A DNA stretch of 64,000 nucleotides. Source: Meconema thalassinum. Taxonomy: Eukaryota > Arthropoda > Insecta > Orthoptera > Tettigoniidae. The translations under genes were made by a program, and so were the position numbers. The notes under the pieces are model-generated. The model was not told the origin of the DNA. It ran no database searches and saw nothing but the letters and a program-made list of their open reading frames with translations. Shown here one piece after another: positions 31,294 to 43,273 of the stretch. The first letter of the stretch is position 1. The number at the start of each line of letters is the position of its first letter. The stretch spans positions 71,897,947-71,961,946 of the forward strand of contig OX336391.1 of assembly GCA_946902985.2 (NCBI GenBank). Reading direction: 5' to 3'.

Positions 31294-34200
31294 CTGGGGA
31301 TAAGACGGAATAATTTATTTCTATGCTTATACTATTACACAAATAGAAAACCATGTAAATTTACTGCACTAGTCAGCTTAAGTTAAGATATATTCACTGA
31401 ACGACTTTCGTACTGACCATCACGTCCTACAGCTAGAGACGAACATTAAACAGGTAAATGGTTATTACCTAAAATTCAGTAACTTATAATAAACTATCTA
31501 TAGTTGAGTGAATCTTGAAGCGAAGGAAAATGCTGAGATCAGTAGCCTTATAAAAGTAATAACTCTTTGGATTGAGGAAAAATTATTACTGATTTTTGAA
31601 GTCTTAGCCTAAAGACTATAAGAGGCCCTAGGATCCAACACGTGCACGTATCATTGAGTAACAAGCATTTAGACCGCTAATGTTTGCACCAGCATAAGTT
31701 GAGAGTATTCATTCATAAATCAATCTAGCTTTAAAATAGGCTACTATACAAGACTTCCTTTAACAAATCACTGCAGTTTATTATACAAATGTTTCAGAAG
31801 AAGTTAGGGTAAGTCGATTAAATCCCTCCAGAGGGAGTCTATTATAGACTTTGTAAGATCAATACCATTGCTTGTAACAACAAGAATTATAGGTCTGCTA
31901 CTGTAAGGGAACTCACAGTTTGTAATATAGATAATGGCCAATGAGGAGAAGGGAGTAGGTAGTAATTGAAGAGTCGATTCCTTGCTGCATTCAGGACTGA
32001 ATCTAATCTTTATAGTTCCCGCATAGAACAGATTAGGGCCTGAGCACAGTACACAGCTTAAAGGCGCCAGATCACGTGAACTGTCTCGGAAGTCGAGTGG
32101 GTATGATTCCCAATTTCCATTAATCTTTTTATGTTTCACCACGTTTCTATCAAGGATAATTCTGGGAAGGTACCTCCTCACTATATTGCAAAGCTTATTC
32201 ACCTCCTATGGGCTGGACAAGACGGCATTCGGCTGTGGTTAGGAAGAAAGATTTCTTAGTACTTAAAAGTAAAAGTAAGTGGAGTTAAGTATTAGCATTT
32301 ACTTTCTTCATATGGTTCAAGAACATTCTTTTACTTTTATCTCATATCTTCAATTATTTATTATCTTCATGCTTACAGTCAACCGCATGCATTTGCAATG
32401 CTTAAGATTCACTGTCATAAGTTAGACCTATTACAGTTATTGCCTGGTGTTCAAGTGAAAAAGCACAGAATACCACTTGTGACGGGAGTCAAACCCACCT
32501 CCCCTCCGTAGCATTCATGGGAGAATCTCTACCAGAATATAAGATATCCCAAATAATGTTCATACCACAGTAGGCAAGTAATACAAGGTGATTATGATTA
32601 GCTTCACGCAATATACAGTACAATTTGCCAATGATATTATAATGCATCCCCCAGTAGCTCAGTGCTCAGAGCAACATCGCACAAAGCCGGAAGTATCGTA
32701 TGGGACAGGTAATTTAATTCGCATTCCTTCTATCACAATGGATTGTGCTTGCTGTACAAAACACAACCTAACAAACAAACGCTTACGTTTGTCCTAAACA
32801 CAACTGTGAAAATACAATTCTTAATCCCATAATGCTATAAGGTAATAAGGTGATGTCTTGTAAAGAGGCAAGAAGATACATACTTCTTTTGAATCTGAAG
32901 ATGTTGTTTCTGTTTTGCGGCACGGAACGATCTCCGGAATAGAAGTTTCCTCAATTTTAATATCTGTGTGATAGTCTGTATCGTCCTGCAAAGAAATGAC
33001 TTGGATCACAAATATGTTCCTTTGCGTAGGCGGAATTGTATCTTTCAGATGACTTGTAAACTTGCACTGAAATATTTAAGGAATATCTCATACTAAAGGT
33101 AATTCAACCACCCATTCATAGTTTATTTCCGTCAACGGTGACATGAAAAAACCTAACAGTCTTTGTGGAGCTCATATCTGAAAATACTTCAGTCGTTATA
33201 CACTCGCTAAACCTAGGCCTAGCATATTGCCACTAACATTGAGTTTAGGTGTAGCGACTTTGCGACGTAGATGCAGTTACTCACAGTTACCATGTGACGT
33301 TATTAAGAACAAGCAACGTTGATAAATTTTGTGTTCAGAAACAAGCGTTATTCACCCACTTGAGACAAGATTAAGGAAATATTCATCTCAAGGATACTTA
33401 AGTTAAGGAGGAGTTAATTTGGAACAATACAAAACTTAATATGTACATTGGCAGCTACTTAGAATTTCATACCAATTGAATTGTAATAACTAATTCATGA
33501 CCCATTGACGTTTTTGAGATTTCGCAATAGAGTAACAAATATGCAATTGAATATGAATATTTTTATAGGCAAGAGCTAAAGATTTCTTCTGAACGAATTT
33601 GCCAACTGCGTCGTAATTATTGCCAAAGAGACACCGCCATAGACCATCTCTACGGTGTTTGTGCCAGTCCAAAACGACCCACTTTCCACCTAAACCTCCA
33701 TTCAAAGCTCCGAGAAGAACTGAGAAATCCTCACCATCAATTAACAATATTTGTGTACCATTGGAGGCTGTCATGAAGGGTGGACCAACAGTATATTGAC
33801 AGTCACAGCTAACAACGGAGTGTGTCTTCAAGTTTCGAACAAAGTCATATTGACAATGACAGCTAGCAGTAGAAAATGTCATCAAGGTGAAGGGTGGGCC
33901 TACATCACAGCAGCGTAGGATTTAATAAAAACCAATGGTAGTGTCAATGCCATATTGTTGGCCATGTTCAGCATTGGAGGTCGCCCCAAGCCTCATGTAA
34001 GTGTTCGTATGCTTCTGATGTCAGAATGTTGATGTCCAATTGAAGTCCAATGCATTCTGGAGCACACATGTTTCGCGGGCTAGAATAGATTTTGGCAGAG
34101 ACTATCATTATCATAGCAAAAGGATCTAATGGACCCCCTACCCCAAAATTCAGAAATGTTCGGACAATTTACAAGGTAATCTCAAAATATGTAAGCGCAC

Positions 34201-34804
34201 AGCATGTGGTGTGGACTTCACCTAAAATAGTGCCCAGGGTGCCAACAGAGTGAACCTGCATTACCAATAAATTAGCTATTGTTGGCACAGCATGTGGTGT
34301 AGACTTCATCTCAAATTGTACCCAGGTGCCAGCAGAGTGAGACTGCATTATGAATACAATAACATCAGCATTTTTATCTACTAAAATAAGAAACAAAACT
34401 GAAAAATTCAAATTTTCAAATTATAAGAGAATCATTCACATTAATATAAGAACCTATGATCACCTGTATTTCGTGTTCCACTTTGATAACCCTGCTTTCG
34501 TCTTCAAATAGACCACCAGACTCTTCCAGCAGATTATTAGAAGTGGGTAACTGGTTATTTGATTCCTAGAAAGTATCATAAAAGTATGAATCAATGTAAA
34601 ACAAACAGACAGAATAACATCACTAAGCCTACTATTTGGTAGTAAGTATTAACTTAAGTTGATTGTCGTGGACATCACTAGGATTGTTATGTTACACGAT
34701 ATGCGAATAAAATACAACTTACAATATTAGCGACTTCATCAGTATCAGAGAACCATTCAAGCTCCCTCTTAATGATTGGTAGTTGCTCCATTATGTTCAG
34801 GAAA
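31241..34804 (-). CDS. Putative host gene, 5' part: acidic N-terminus of a zinc-finger-like protein (4 exons)
   Basis: Four short minus-strand segments each have a good acceptor and donor and join in a single phase: 34804-34723 (ATG at 34791), 34565-34464, 32985-32884 and 31293-31241. The first three introns are phase 0 and the last is phase 2. The product would start MEQLPIIKRELEWFSD and is Glu/Asp/Lys-rich, with IKVEHEIQ, DIKIEE and DVKEESQ stretches. Such leaders are common in insect C2H2 zinc-finger proteins, but no zinc finger was found, so the product is an inference. The 5' exon and promoter should lie right of 34804. The remaining exons are not in the window, or lie beyond the transposons to the left. 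Confidence 0.55.
31294..32883 (-). other. Intron C-D of the host gene (contains an unassigned 132-codon ORF)
   Basis: Largely unique-looking AT-rich sequence. A minus-strand open frame (32202-31804) ends LWRDLIDLP. It has no recognised family and no obvious splice links to the neighbouring exons. It may be an old repeat. Confidence 0.4.
32884..32985 (-). CDS. Host gene exon C
   Basis: 102 nt (34 codons), the same length as exon B, between TTTCTTTGCAG and donor GTATGT. It encodes DDTDYHTDIKIEETS and a Ser/Thr-rich end (TETTSSDSKE). Confidence 0.58.
32986..34463 (-). other. Intron B-C of the host gene (with an 88-bp duplication)
   Basis: A block around CACAGCATGTGGTGTGGACT is present twice, near 34195 and 34283 (88-bp spacing, diverged). 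A minus-strand open frame (33885-33490, 131 codons) contains the internal duplication C(H/D)CQY. No family was recognised. Confidence 0.45.
34464..34565 (-). CDS. Host gene exon B
   Basis: 102 nt (34 codons) between acceptor ACTTTCTAG and donor CAG/GTGATC. It encodes an acidic stretch including LLEESGGLFEDES and VIKVEHEIQ. In phase with exons A and C. Confidence 0.55.
34723..34804 (-). CDS. Host gene exon A (start codon exon)
   Basis: Acceptor TGTGTTCTAG just before 34804, 13 nt of 5' UTR, ATG at 34791-34789, 23 codons, then donor GTAAGT. An acceptor upstream of the ATG implies a separate non-coding first exon. Confidence 0.55.
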
Positions 34805-35988
34805 CTAGAACACACAATGTGCACTTGAGAATTATTAGAAACCATACTTATACCAGTACGTCAAATAATTATCATATATAATACATCAATATATGACATA
34901 ATTTCAGAACTGTGAATTCAAGTTAGGCCACTGGTAATGTGAATACAACCCTCCAAGTGCAATGTGGGAAGAAAAGGTTAACAGTAAAGATATTCGACCA
35001 TGAGGCTCGACTTTCTAAGATATTAGTTAGGGCATAATATCAAGTTAAGTAGTAATGACTATTATTGCGTTACAGTGAGGAATTACTGGTGCTAGATTGT
35101 GGCAGTGAAATGAAGCATCTTATAGGCCTAATTGGTTTCTCTATTCCTAATAAGGCTATACACGAACCTTAACACAATTTGACGAAGCAGGCGAAATTAT
35201 CAGACGCTTAATCACCGGTACATTACAATCCTATCAAAGTAAAAGTAAACTGAAGTTACTGCACGTGTACGGTATTAAGAAATAGGCAGTTACTTGATAC
35301 AGTGAATCTCAGAAAATACAAGACTATACTTTCGCCTGGTGTTACAAGGAACCCACTTCAAATGAAATACAACATTTCTCCCTCGTTGAACCAACATTAA
35401 AAGGAAGGCATTAAAGTATATTTTTATCCTTACAAACTTATAAATATTTTCACCGGGTAACTTGTATTGCCGTCATAAAGAGGTTCCCAGTTACAGTTTT
35501 AAACCTGTGTATCCTAAACATTAAAGGTTGTAAATTAATGAACACCGGGCATAGACATGCCTTAGCAAAACCGGCTCTACGATTTATCTTGATTATTAAA
35601 TTTCGTCGCGTCTGTAGAGGGTATTTCAAATATCCCAACACGGGACTAAAAATTCTCAGATTTCATTATTTCGCCGCGAGGTACATCAAAGACACGGTGA
35701 CGATATCGTAAGTTAAAGGATAATATTAAGTTATTGTAAGATTATGGATGCATTTCTAACACAATGGAGAAAATATCAGTTTTTATTTTTCTTTCTTACG
35801 CATTCGTGACAAATTAAAAAACTGTGGGAGCTCCAGCACCTCCCGAAAAAGAACCAATAAAAATTAAGAAAGTGTTGTTTTGGTAAAGGCATCAAACAAT
35901 TGTAAATTTGGTTGTACACTAATCTTAAATTATTGGCTAAGTTATAAACAATATTAAGTTTGAAATTAGACTAACTCGTGGTGTAATG
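34805..35988. other. Upstream of the host gene; no element recognised
   Basis: AT-rich, no convincing reading frame. It should contain the untranslated first exon and promoter if the gene model is right, but no specific promoter motif could be supported. Confidence 0.4.
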
Positions 35989-36486
35989 GCTAGCATCAGG
36001 GCCGGATTTACCGTAAGGCAAAATAGGCACGTGCCTAGGGGCGCCGCATTCCAAGGGGCGCCACAAGGCACCCCTTCGCTTAGGCAACCGGCAAAGATAT
36101 GTTGTACTGGAGGCGCCCTCTTTGCTAGGGCTTTAAATGTGCTAAGTTAGGATTATAGCAGTATCCATGCTACAATAAATATTGAGAAATAAGCAGAGAC
36201 ATTTAGAAATAATATCGTGTCTTTGTCGCATGCCCACCCATGCCCTTCCACTTCGCTCTTCGTTATGCCGCTCGACGCCCTTTTGTCCCGACAAGTGTGA
36301 GAGGGGCGGGGAGGCGGGCGAGCGGAGCTGTGCTACGGGTGCTGTTGTTGCGATAGCTGGGTTTGCTTGCATTGTAGTAGCATCGAAGTGCCCCGCGCCC
36401 CACCCCCTTGCCAGTGCTGTGTGCGAGTTCGAGCTTGCGTTGTGTTGTTTTGTTGTGATGTGATCTGCAAGTAAATGTTTTAAACT

Positions 36487-38387
36487 ATGGGCAGCAGAAA
36501 GTTGTCTGGTTACCAAAACCGTGTCCGCAAAGCTGAAGAAGATAAGAAAGCCGAGGTTACACTATCAAAATGTCGGAAAATAAATGAGATGTTTAGTGCG
36601 CGTGTGAATCCTACACCTCCAAAGACAAATTCGGATAACAACAACAATTCTTGCTCTGCGGTTCACGACATTGACTGCGATGGTGTTCAGCAACTTGGGG
36701 TAAGCTACCGTACACGAATTACTTTACGCAAAGTGGGCCTTTCCCAATAGGCGATTCCTTGATACACTGTTGCACAAAGTGACATAGCTACGTAAATACT
36801 CAGACTGGTTTCGAGGCCTGTGATCGAAATTTAAAAGAACTTCATTGCGCGCGTACTAAAAAGACTGTCAGTGACTCGGTGGTCGGCACGATATGACGCT
36901 TGTCAAGCTCTGAGGGAAGGCTGGTGTGGCATCGTGGCAGCTCTTGAGAGTATAGCCTACTGCTGGGTTCCAAGCTCCGTGAACTTGCAGGATGAAGGGC
37001 ACAGGCAGGGTAGGAGCAGGCGTGAATTGAGAAGCCTGTCGACAGCCCGCCGTGTTACCTGACATACTCGTCTATTCCAATACTGATAACATAGGGTCTT
37101 TTCTGAAACCAGTGTGGTGTAACGAATAAGTCAGTGAGTCACCGACCAATGTATTTGGTTCGGTACTATGCACGGACCGAGGAACCTCATCACTCGTCAA
37201 CTTCATTTCTCATAGTCCGCGATGCACATTCCTCTCAGGTTCACGCAGCTTAGACTCGAGCAGTACGCAAAGACAGAAATCAAAAGGCAAACACTCGAAG
37301 TGAAGCCAAAGGCATCTTAAGCAATATCCTACAATTAGAAACTGCTTTCCTAGTTGTTTTCTGGAGTACCATTGTAAAAAGATTTAATACTGTCAGCTCT
37401 GAGGGAAGGCTGGAGTGGCATCGTGGCAGCTCTTGAGAGTATAGCCTACACGAAGACAGAAATCAAAAGACAAACACTCGAAGTGAAGTCAAAGGCATCT
37501 TAAGCAATATCCTACAATTAGAACTGCTTTCCTAGTTGTTTTCTGGAGTACCATTATAAAAATATTTAATACTGTCAGCCAGAAGCTCCAAAAAGTTAGC
37601 ACTAATTTGAACACTGTGGCAGAATGTTATGCTTCGTTAGCGGAATTTGTGCAAAGTTTAAGAGATAATTTAGATGTCTATGAGAAAGAAGCCAAAGAAT
37701 TAAGCGGTATTGCTCAATATTCCTACGACTTAGAGAAGACCGGAACGAAAGACTAGGAATGATGAGACAAAGCAAGGAGAGGGCTCAGAAAATTTTCGCG
37801 TCAATGTATTTTATGTAATTCTGGATGTACTAAGTGCTGAGCTTAAGAGGCGAAGTGAGGCTTACAAAGTCCTCCATAAGAGATTTTATTTTCTAGAAAA
37901 CCTGTTAGACCTAGATGGACCAATGATTAAAAAAATCGCTGCGATCTCTCAGAAATGTATGTGGATGACTTAGAAAGTGCACTGGCTGACGAGTGCTTGC
38001 ATTTAAAAATTGCAGATTTTAAAGGTAAGTCAGCCCTTGAGCTAAGCACTTTCCTTCATGTAAAAGATTCACACGATATGTACCCGAACGTAAACATTGC
38101 TTTTTCGGATACTTCTCACCATTCCAGTGACCAATTGTTCTGGAGAAAGATCATTTACGGTACTGAATCGCGTCAAGAACTATTTGCGGTCAGTCACTAA
38201 AGAAGAAAGGTTAAACTCTATTGCACTCCTAGCGATTGAAAAAGATATGACGAAAAACTTGAACTGCGATGCCATAATTAATGAATTTGCCGAAAAGAAG
38301 GCAAGAAGGAAACTTTTGAAGTTGTTCTCGTTGTGCTCGAGGCAGGCCCCGTTATGTCTTCACTCATGTTTTTATTCTGCACTTTAA
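36487..38387 (+). pseudogene. hAT-A transposase fragments
   Basis: The N-terminal piece (36487-36750) has the KLSGYQNRVRKAEEDKK leader of ZMYM-type hAT proteins. The middle is missing or replaced by a duplicated segment. The C-terminal pieces are a coiled region (SLRDNLDVYEKEAKELS, about 37650-37710) and the hAT dimerisation domain (LTIPVTNCSGERSF, VKNYLRSVTKEERLNS) at about 38100-38240. There are several frame changes, so it is non-functional. Confidence 0.88.
37267..37580. repeat. 184-bp tandem duplication in hAT-A
   Basis: AAGACAGAAATCAAAAG and about 130 bp following are repeated at about 37451-37580. Between them lies a 50-bp block (CTCTGAGGGAAGGCTGG..) that also occurs at about 36909-36962. 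This implies a two-step rearrangement inside the element. Confidence 0.88.
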
Positions 38388-39655
38388 TTTCTCTAAAAGA
38401 TATTGCAGGAAGATATGCAGTTGGCCTTATTTGTATTTTAGAGGCGCTTTGTTCAATTTAAAATGTCGTTCGTACAACTGCTCTTCATGTGTGTTCTACT
38501 ATTTCTTTTTACTATATTTCGTGCTACCGCAGTTCATTCAGTTACAGCAGTAGGCCTAAATAGTGTTTTTATTTTTGAAGCTACTCTTCTTTTTGTTGTA
38601 TGAATTAAGGCTGGACATTATTTTTGGAAAGGGTATTCATAAAGTGTTTTGGTTGCATAAAAGTTAAACTGTTTCATGTAGTTTTGCTCCAAGCTGTTAT
38701 TTTTATTGAATTGACTATGTTTTCCCTGCGTAAAAATTCAAGCATAAACTTACGCTCTCAGCCATATATCTGTGTATTCCTTTATTCCGAACCTTACCTC
38801 ATGCGAGTGGCAATACCTTATCATAAAATTCGGGGAGGCTCAAGTGAGGAGGGGCGATCAATGGAGAGGTGCCTATAGCGTAACTTTGGGTAAATCCGGC
38901 CCTGGCTAGCATATGATAATAGAGTAAGGTGTAAATAGTTGTCCAATAAGATTGTATCTCTTAAGATCTGTTATTATCAGTGGCGGCCGGTGGTATCAAA
39001 GCTGGGCGTTCTACCAACATTCCGATGTCGCATTTTATATGGGAAGTTTATACAAGTAACAAATATGTATTAACGTTAGATAGTGTAAAAAAACTACACT
39101 TCCCCGACGGTTAAGCCTCTCAATCTTCGGAATAATAAACATTCTCAACATAAGAACATGACAACCAAAAAGTACGTACAGCAACGAAAAATGTTATTAC
39201 TAACAAAGACGTGCAGCATATTCGAAAATTAGTTCAGTTTTTCGAACATTCCTTTACTTACGAGCAAAGAAGAGAAGAGCCTAATTATACATGTTGCGTA
39301 TTCGAACTCACAGGAATATAAGTTCCAAAGAAATATCACCCTCAACAGTTGGTAACGCATAGACACCACGGGAGACTCAGTTATCGATTACTCGATCTCA
39401 CGAGAGCTTTACATACATTCTTGCGCACTGATCTGTACATTGTTTGGTTTTCTGATAATAAATTGTCATGTGGTTGATCGGTTTGTGGAATTGTAAATCT
39501 TAGAAAATACGAAACTTAGAAAACACAAAAATACAGAACTATTATGGTTACTTAAACTTACCTCACTTGAATTGGAAATTTGCCCTCCTGTTTCTCATCG
39601 ATGCAAACTTGTTAGTCAGTCGTTAGTTGAAGTCTGGAATCTCCATCACAAGATC

Positions 39656-42010
39656 TCATTCAATAGAAATCATCGCCAATGCCGATAATCTGTCCTGGGT
39701 CATGGAGCTCCTTAAGAATGTCTTTATTCTTTTTAAGGTGGAAAAGCACCTTTCTGCTTCAACAGATGTCGTAGGAATAGTCAGAATTAACTTCAACAGT
39801 TTCAAGCTCTCGGTGAACGTTTTTCCTCGGTTGTTAGTTATTTTAAACTCCGCTTGACCAACAGCGCCCGACAATGATCTGAATTCTTGTGCTAAATAGA
39901 TGCAAGATAGTTCATAGCGTAGTTTCCCTTTGTCCAAAAATGTATACACTAAATATACTGTCTTTAAGATATCTTCTGGAAACTTGGAAGAATACAAGGG
40001 GAACTTCTCTGGAAAAAACAGTGACGAAGCTACAAGATGACCTGAGAAGCTAAAACGATCTATGGCCTGGGAAATTATACATCGCACACATGTATTGCTT
40101 CTCCTTTGCACTCAGTCTTGTCCACTTTCCTTTTCTTCGATGAGCAATCAATAGGTTCATTAGCACTGGTTAGATCAATGTTTTTCTCGGATCTTGGTGA
40201 TATTAATTTCAAATGCTTTAATAGCCTTATGCGCAGAATACACATCAATGTCTCCGTGTTGTAGCTGACTGAAGAGAATTCCGACTAGTGGCATAACTTT
40301 ATGGAAGAATTCCAGCCAATAATTGAAACTAGTACTGGATAGTACCTTTTTATGACCAAGAGCTTGGCAAATTGTAGTTTCACTCATTACAGTATCGACT
40401 TCCAATATCTCGTTCATACACTCGATGATTTCTTTCTTGCGCTCATAAATTGTGTTAACGCATCTTGATTGAAAATTCCACCTAGTAGGATAAGCTCGTG
40501 GCAAACGCTTCTTCACTATATCATCGAGTATCGTGGTCCGCTGTGGGCTGTTGGAAAAGAATGCAGAAATTCCTTGCAAATTTGAACAAAATATTTTCAC
40601 ATTGCGGTTGATTGATGCCGCCTTGCTCATTACAAGACTAACTTGATGGGCAGAGCAATGCACATATTCTGCATAAGGAAAGGATTTTTCCACTATAGCT
40701 TGAACCCCACCAGAGGAACCAGACATCAAGTGCGCTCCGTCAAACGTCTGTGCAATCAACTTTTGCGAAGTTTCATTCTATTTCTGCTTTTCTAATTATT
40801 CCAATAAACACTCTGCTAATGTATGTGCATCATGTTTTGAGGGAGAAAGGAAACTCCGAAACCGTTCTACTGGTTTGCCCCTTACTACGTAATGGTAGAT
40901 AGATCGATAGATAATGCCTTTATTGGTGGCAAAGTTAGGGCTCAAGGCCCTCTCTTACACTTAACCACTAGATGAGTATACATCTACATGACTTATAATT
41001 ACAAATACCAATAGCACAAATAATATTAATAGCAATAAGAATAGTGATAATATGAATAATGGTAGAATCATTAATTTCAAAAATACACAAGTAAAGTACC
41101 CTTAAATGACGTAACTACAGTAATCCGATCATTCATCTCATTCATCCACTTTTTCATTCAACATTTATCCCGGAAGTCAGCGGGATCCACCCAGCAAATA
41201 CTCGCAGCAAGCCACTTTAAATTTGCGATGAGAGGGATTGTCTCTAATGTTCACAGGTAGCAAATTCCATGACCTGGACGCAGAGATTATGAACGAGCGG
41301 TTGTAAACAGCAGTACGGTTTATAGGTATGGCAAGAGCCATTTAATATATGTTTGAAATATCATTAGTTTCATCTGCTATAATGGCTAAAAATTCAGATT
41401 CCTTTATTTGCTTTGATATTTCTTCCTGGCAAACCTCCAAAATAATTTGTAAAAGTTCATTTTGGGTTGTTTTGGATGTTCCTTTGAAAATAGTTACCCT
41501 TTCCAAATGACCTTTCAACACAGCATCCAACTCAGCGCTAAAATTAATTAGTCCTCTGAAAACACATGGATTTGTTGATGTTTCACTTTCATCATGACCA
41601 CGCAAGGCCAGCTCAAAAGAGCCACAGAGACGAATAAAGTTTATTATAATATTTAACACATACCTATTGTGCCTAACTTTTTCGTTATATTCCGCAATTT
41701 TCCTTCTGTAGGCACTGTCTAATTGTGCAGCTACGTTAACAGTTCAAAAAAGCGTCAAATTCAAACAGTTTTGTATGTGAACAGCTGAAGATTCATGTTT
41801 CTTTATTTTAGTACCTAATTAATGTCCGTAACTCCTATTTTGGTCCACGTGGATTCTCCACCAAACAATAGAGATGGGAAACAAAATACAGCGTTTTTAA
41901 TATCGCATCCGCATAGCCAATCATTATTGTCATAAATATCTCTTTTAAATACCCTCTTTTACTGGCGATTTCCAGTTTTGATATTTTGGACAATACTTAA
42001 ATCCGGCAAT
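39656..42010 (-). pseudogene. hAT-B transposase (ZMYM/DUF4371 type), broken
   Basis: In order on the minus strand: CGCDIKNAVFCFPSLLFGG-like zinc-binding N-terminus (about 41935-41865), RRKIAEYNEKVRHNR (about 41700), a DUF4371-type block ending LAIIADETNDIS (41659-41345), a nested insertion, YVVRGKPVERF (about 40880), then FDGAHLMSG..HCSAHQVSLV (40759-40175). The dimerisation domain follows with LILTIPTTSVEAERCFS and RLSALAMISIE (40111-39656). Stops and frameshifts separate the blocks. Confidence 0.92.
40888..41344 (-). mobile_element. Retroelement 3' fragment nested in hAT-B
   Basis: The insertion splits the transposase between ADETNDIS and YVVRGK. The left end is a (TAGA)n-type microsatellite, suggesting a minus-strand 3' tail, followed by GCCTTTATTGGTGGC and a GGGCTCAAGGCCC palindrome. 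No reading frame. The family is uncertain (LINE 3' UTR or SINE). Confidence 0.6.
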
Positions 42011-43273
42011 GGTCTACCGAGTGTTTTTACTGTAAGTTTACCCTCATCAGTAAGCAGGAAATAGTGTCTCACTAGTAAATTATTTACACTATTCATTTTC
42101 ATTCACATTCCACAGTACATTTTAGTCCTTGAAAAATTAATGTTTCCAACCAAACATTTATCTACAGTAATATACGACGCGCAGGTCACCCACGGGCGTC
42201 AGCTAGAAAAACCTGCACTCGGCCCCTCCGGAAGTCACACGATCATCGTCATCATATGATAATATACTAACTTACAAGATACGGTACACTGATGATAAAT
42301 GTGTGTTTTATATCGGGAAGTGGCGCGAACGCATAGGCAAACTAAACAAAACGCCGATTTCACTAGGCTAGAAATTTGGTAGTGAACACAAAGGCCTACT
42401 CACAGTCAAGAGTCAACCAAATAATAATGCACAGTAGAGTATCTGCCAGGAACCAAAACCCTCAATCAACTAAATACAGAACTATAATCACAACTCGCAA
42501 CTCAAAACATGCAAGAACAAGAGTGGAAAAATTCAACCGCTACAGTAAAATCAACAATACGTCGGAAAATAGTTCAGCCACTTATCTACTTACAGCAATG
42601 GTGGCGTCCTTAGACTCGCTTTACAGTACAATTGACAAAAATATTAAATGAAATTATGATGCGAAAACATCTAAAATAATTGGGAGTGAACCAAACCAAT
42701 GTTTGCCTTTGAAATTCCGATATTGGTACTGTTGTGGGTGGTCTGAGTGGTGTAGCATACCCTAGTGGTGTGGAAAAGAGACTACCGTCACAGAATAAGA
42801 GAAAGGTGGGTGGGATGTTTCCATTTGCACACAGTGGTGCAATCTAACGGGGCCATTTGGAATTGAGTATTGTCAGGAGGCTGGCAGCTCCTTCGCAACT
42901 CCCTGCGACCCATTCTGGCCGGCATGCTACGTACAGGCTTGGCCTCGTCCAGCCTCGTCCCTGTACTCCACGCTGTCTGCTTGGGAGTCGCCACAAGAGA
43001 GCTAAACCCCTGGAGTTTGATTTGAAGGCGGGTGCTTGCCGGTAGCTTTAATAGGTGCAGTCTGAAGCATTAGGATAAATAATAAAAAAACGATCGTTAA
43101 ATTTTACACATTTTCGAATACGTTACATATAAAAAACTAAAACATTAAGGGTAAAAAACGACGAATTAAGTGTAAGATTATTGGGAGTTGTGCAACCCTG
43201 AAACAATGTCAGGAGCCGCCACTGGTTATTATAATAAGTTATAAATAGATATAGTATTAATATTATATACCTA

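Larger units (their letters stand above)
35997..38904 (+). mobile_element. hAT DNA transposon A, internally rearranged
   Basis: 2,908 bp with terminal inverted repeats CAGGGCCGGATTTACC, and an exact 8-bp target duplication GCTAGCAT (35989-35996 and 38905-38912), the hAT hallmark. Transposase fragments lie on the plus strand. The 5' region (36000-36450) is GC-rich. Confidence 0.95.
38978..43224 (-). mobile_element. hAT DNA transposon B with nested insertion
   Basis: 4,247 bp with terminal repeats beginning CAGTGGCGGC at both ends, and an exact 8-bp target duplication GTTATTAT (38970-38977 and 43225-43232). The transposase lies on the minus strand in its left half. The right part (42010-43190) is non-coding as far as can be seen. 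Confidence 0.95.

Noticed and set aside
31804..32202. Extra exon of the host gene
   Set aside because: The frame is open for 132 codons but lacks a suitable acceptor/donor pair in the right phase, and its composition differs from the acidic exons.
36182..36463. 93-codon Cys-rich ORF at the start of hAT-A
   Set aside because: It lies in the GC-rich terminal region before the transposase leader and has no family resemblance. It is most likely untranslated element sequence.
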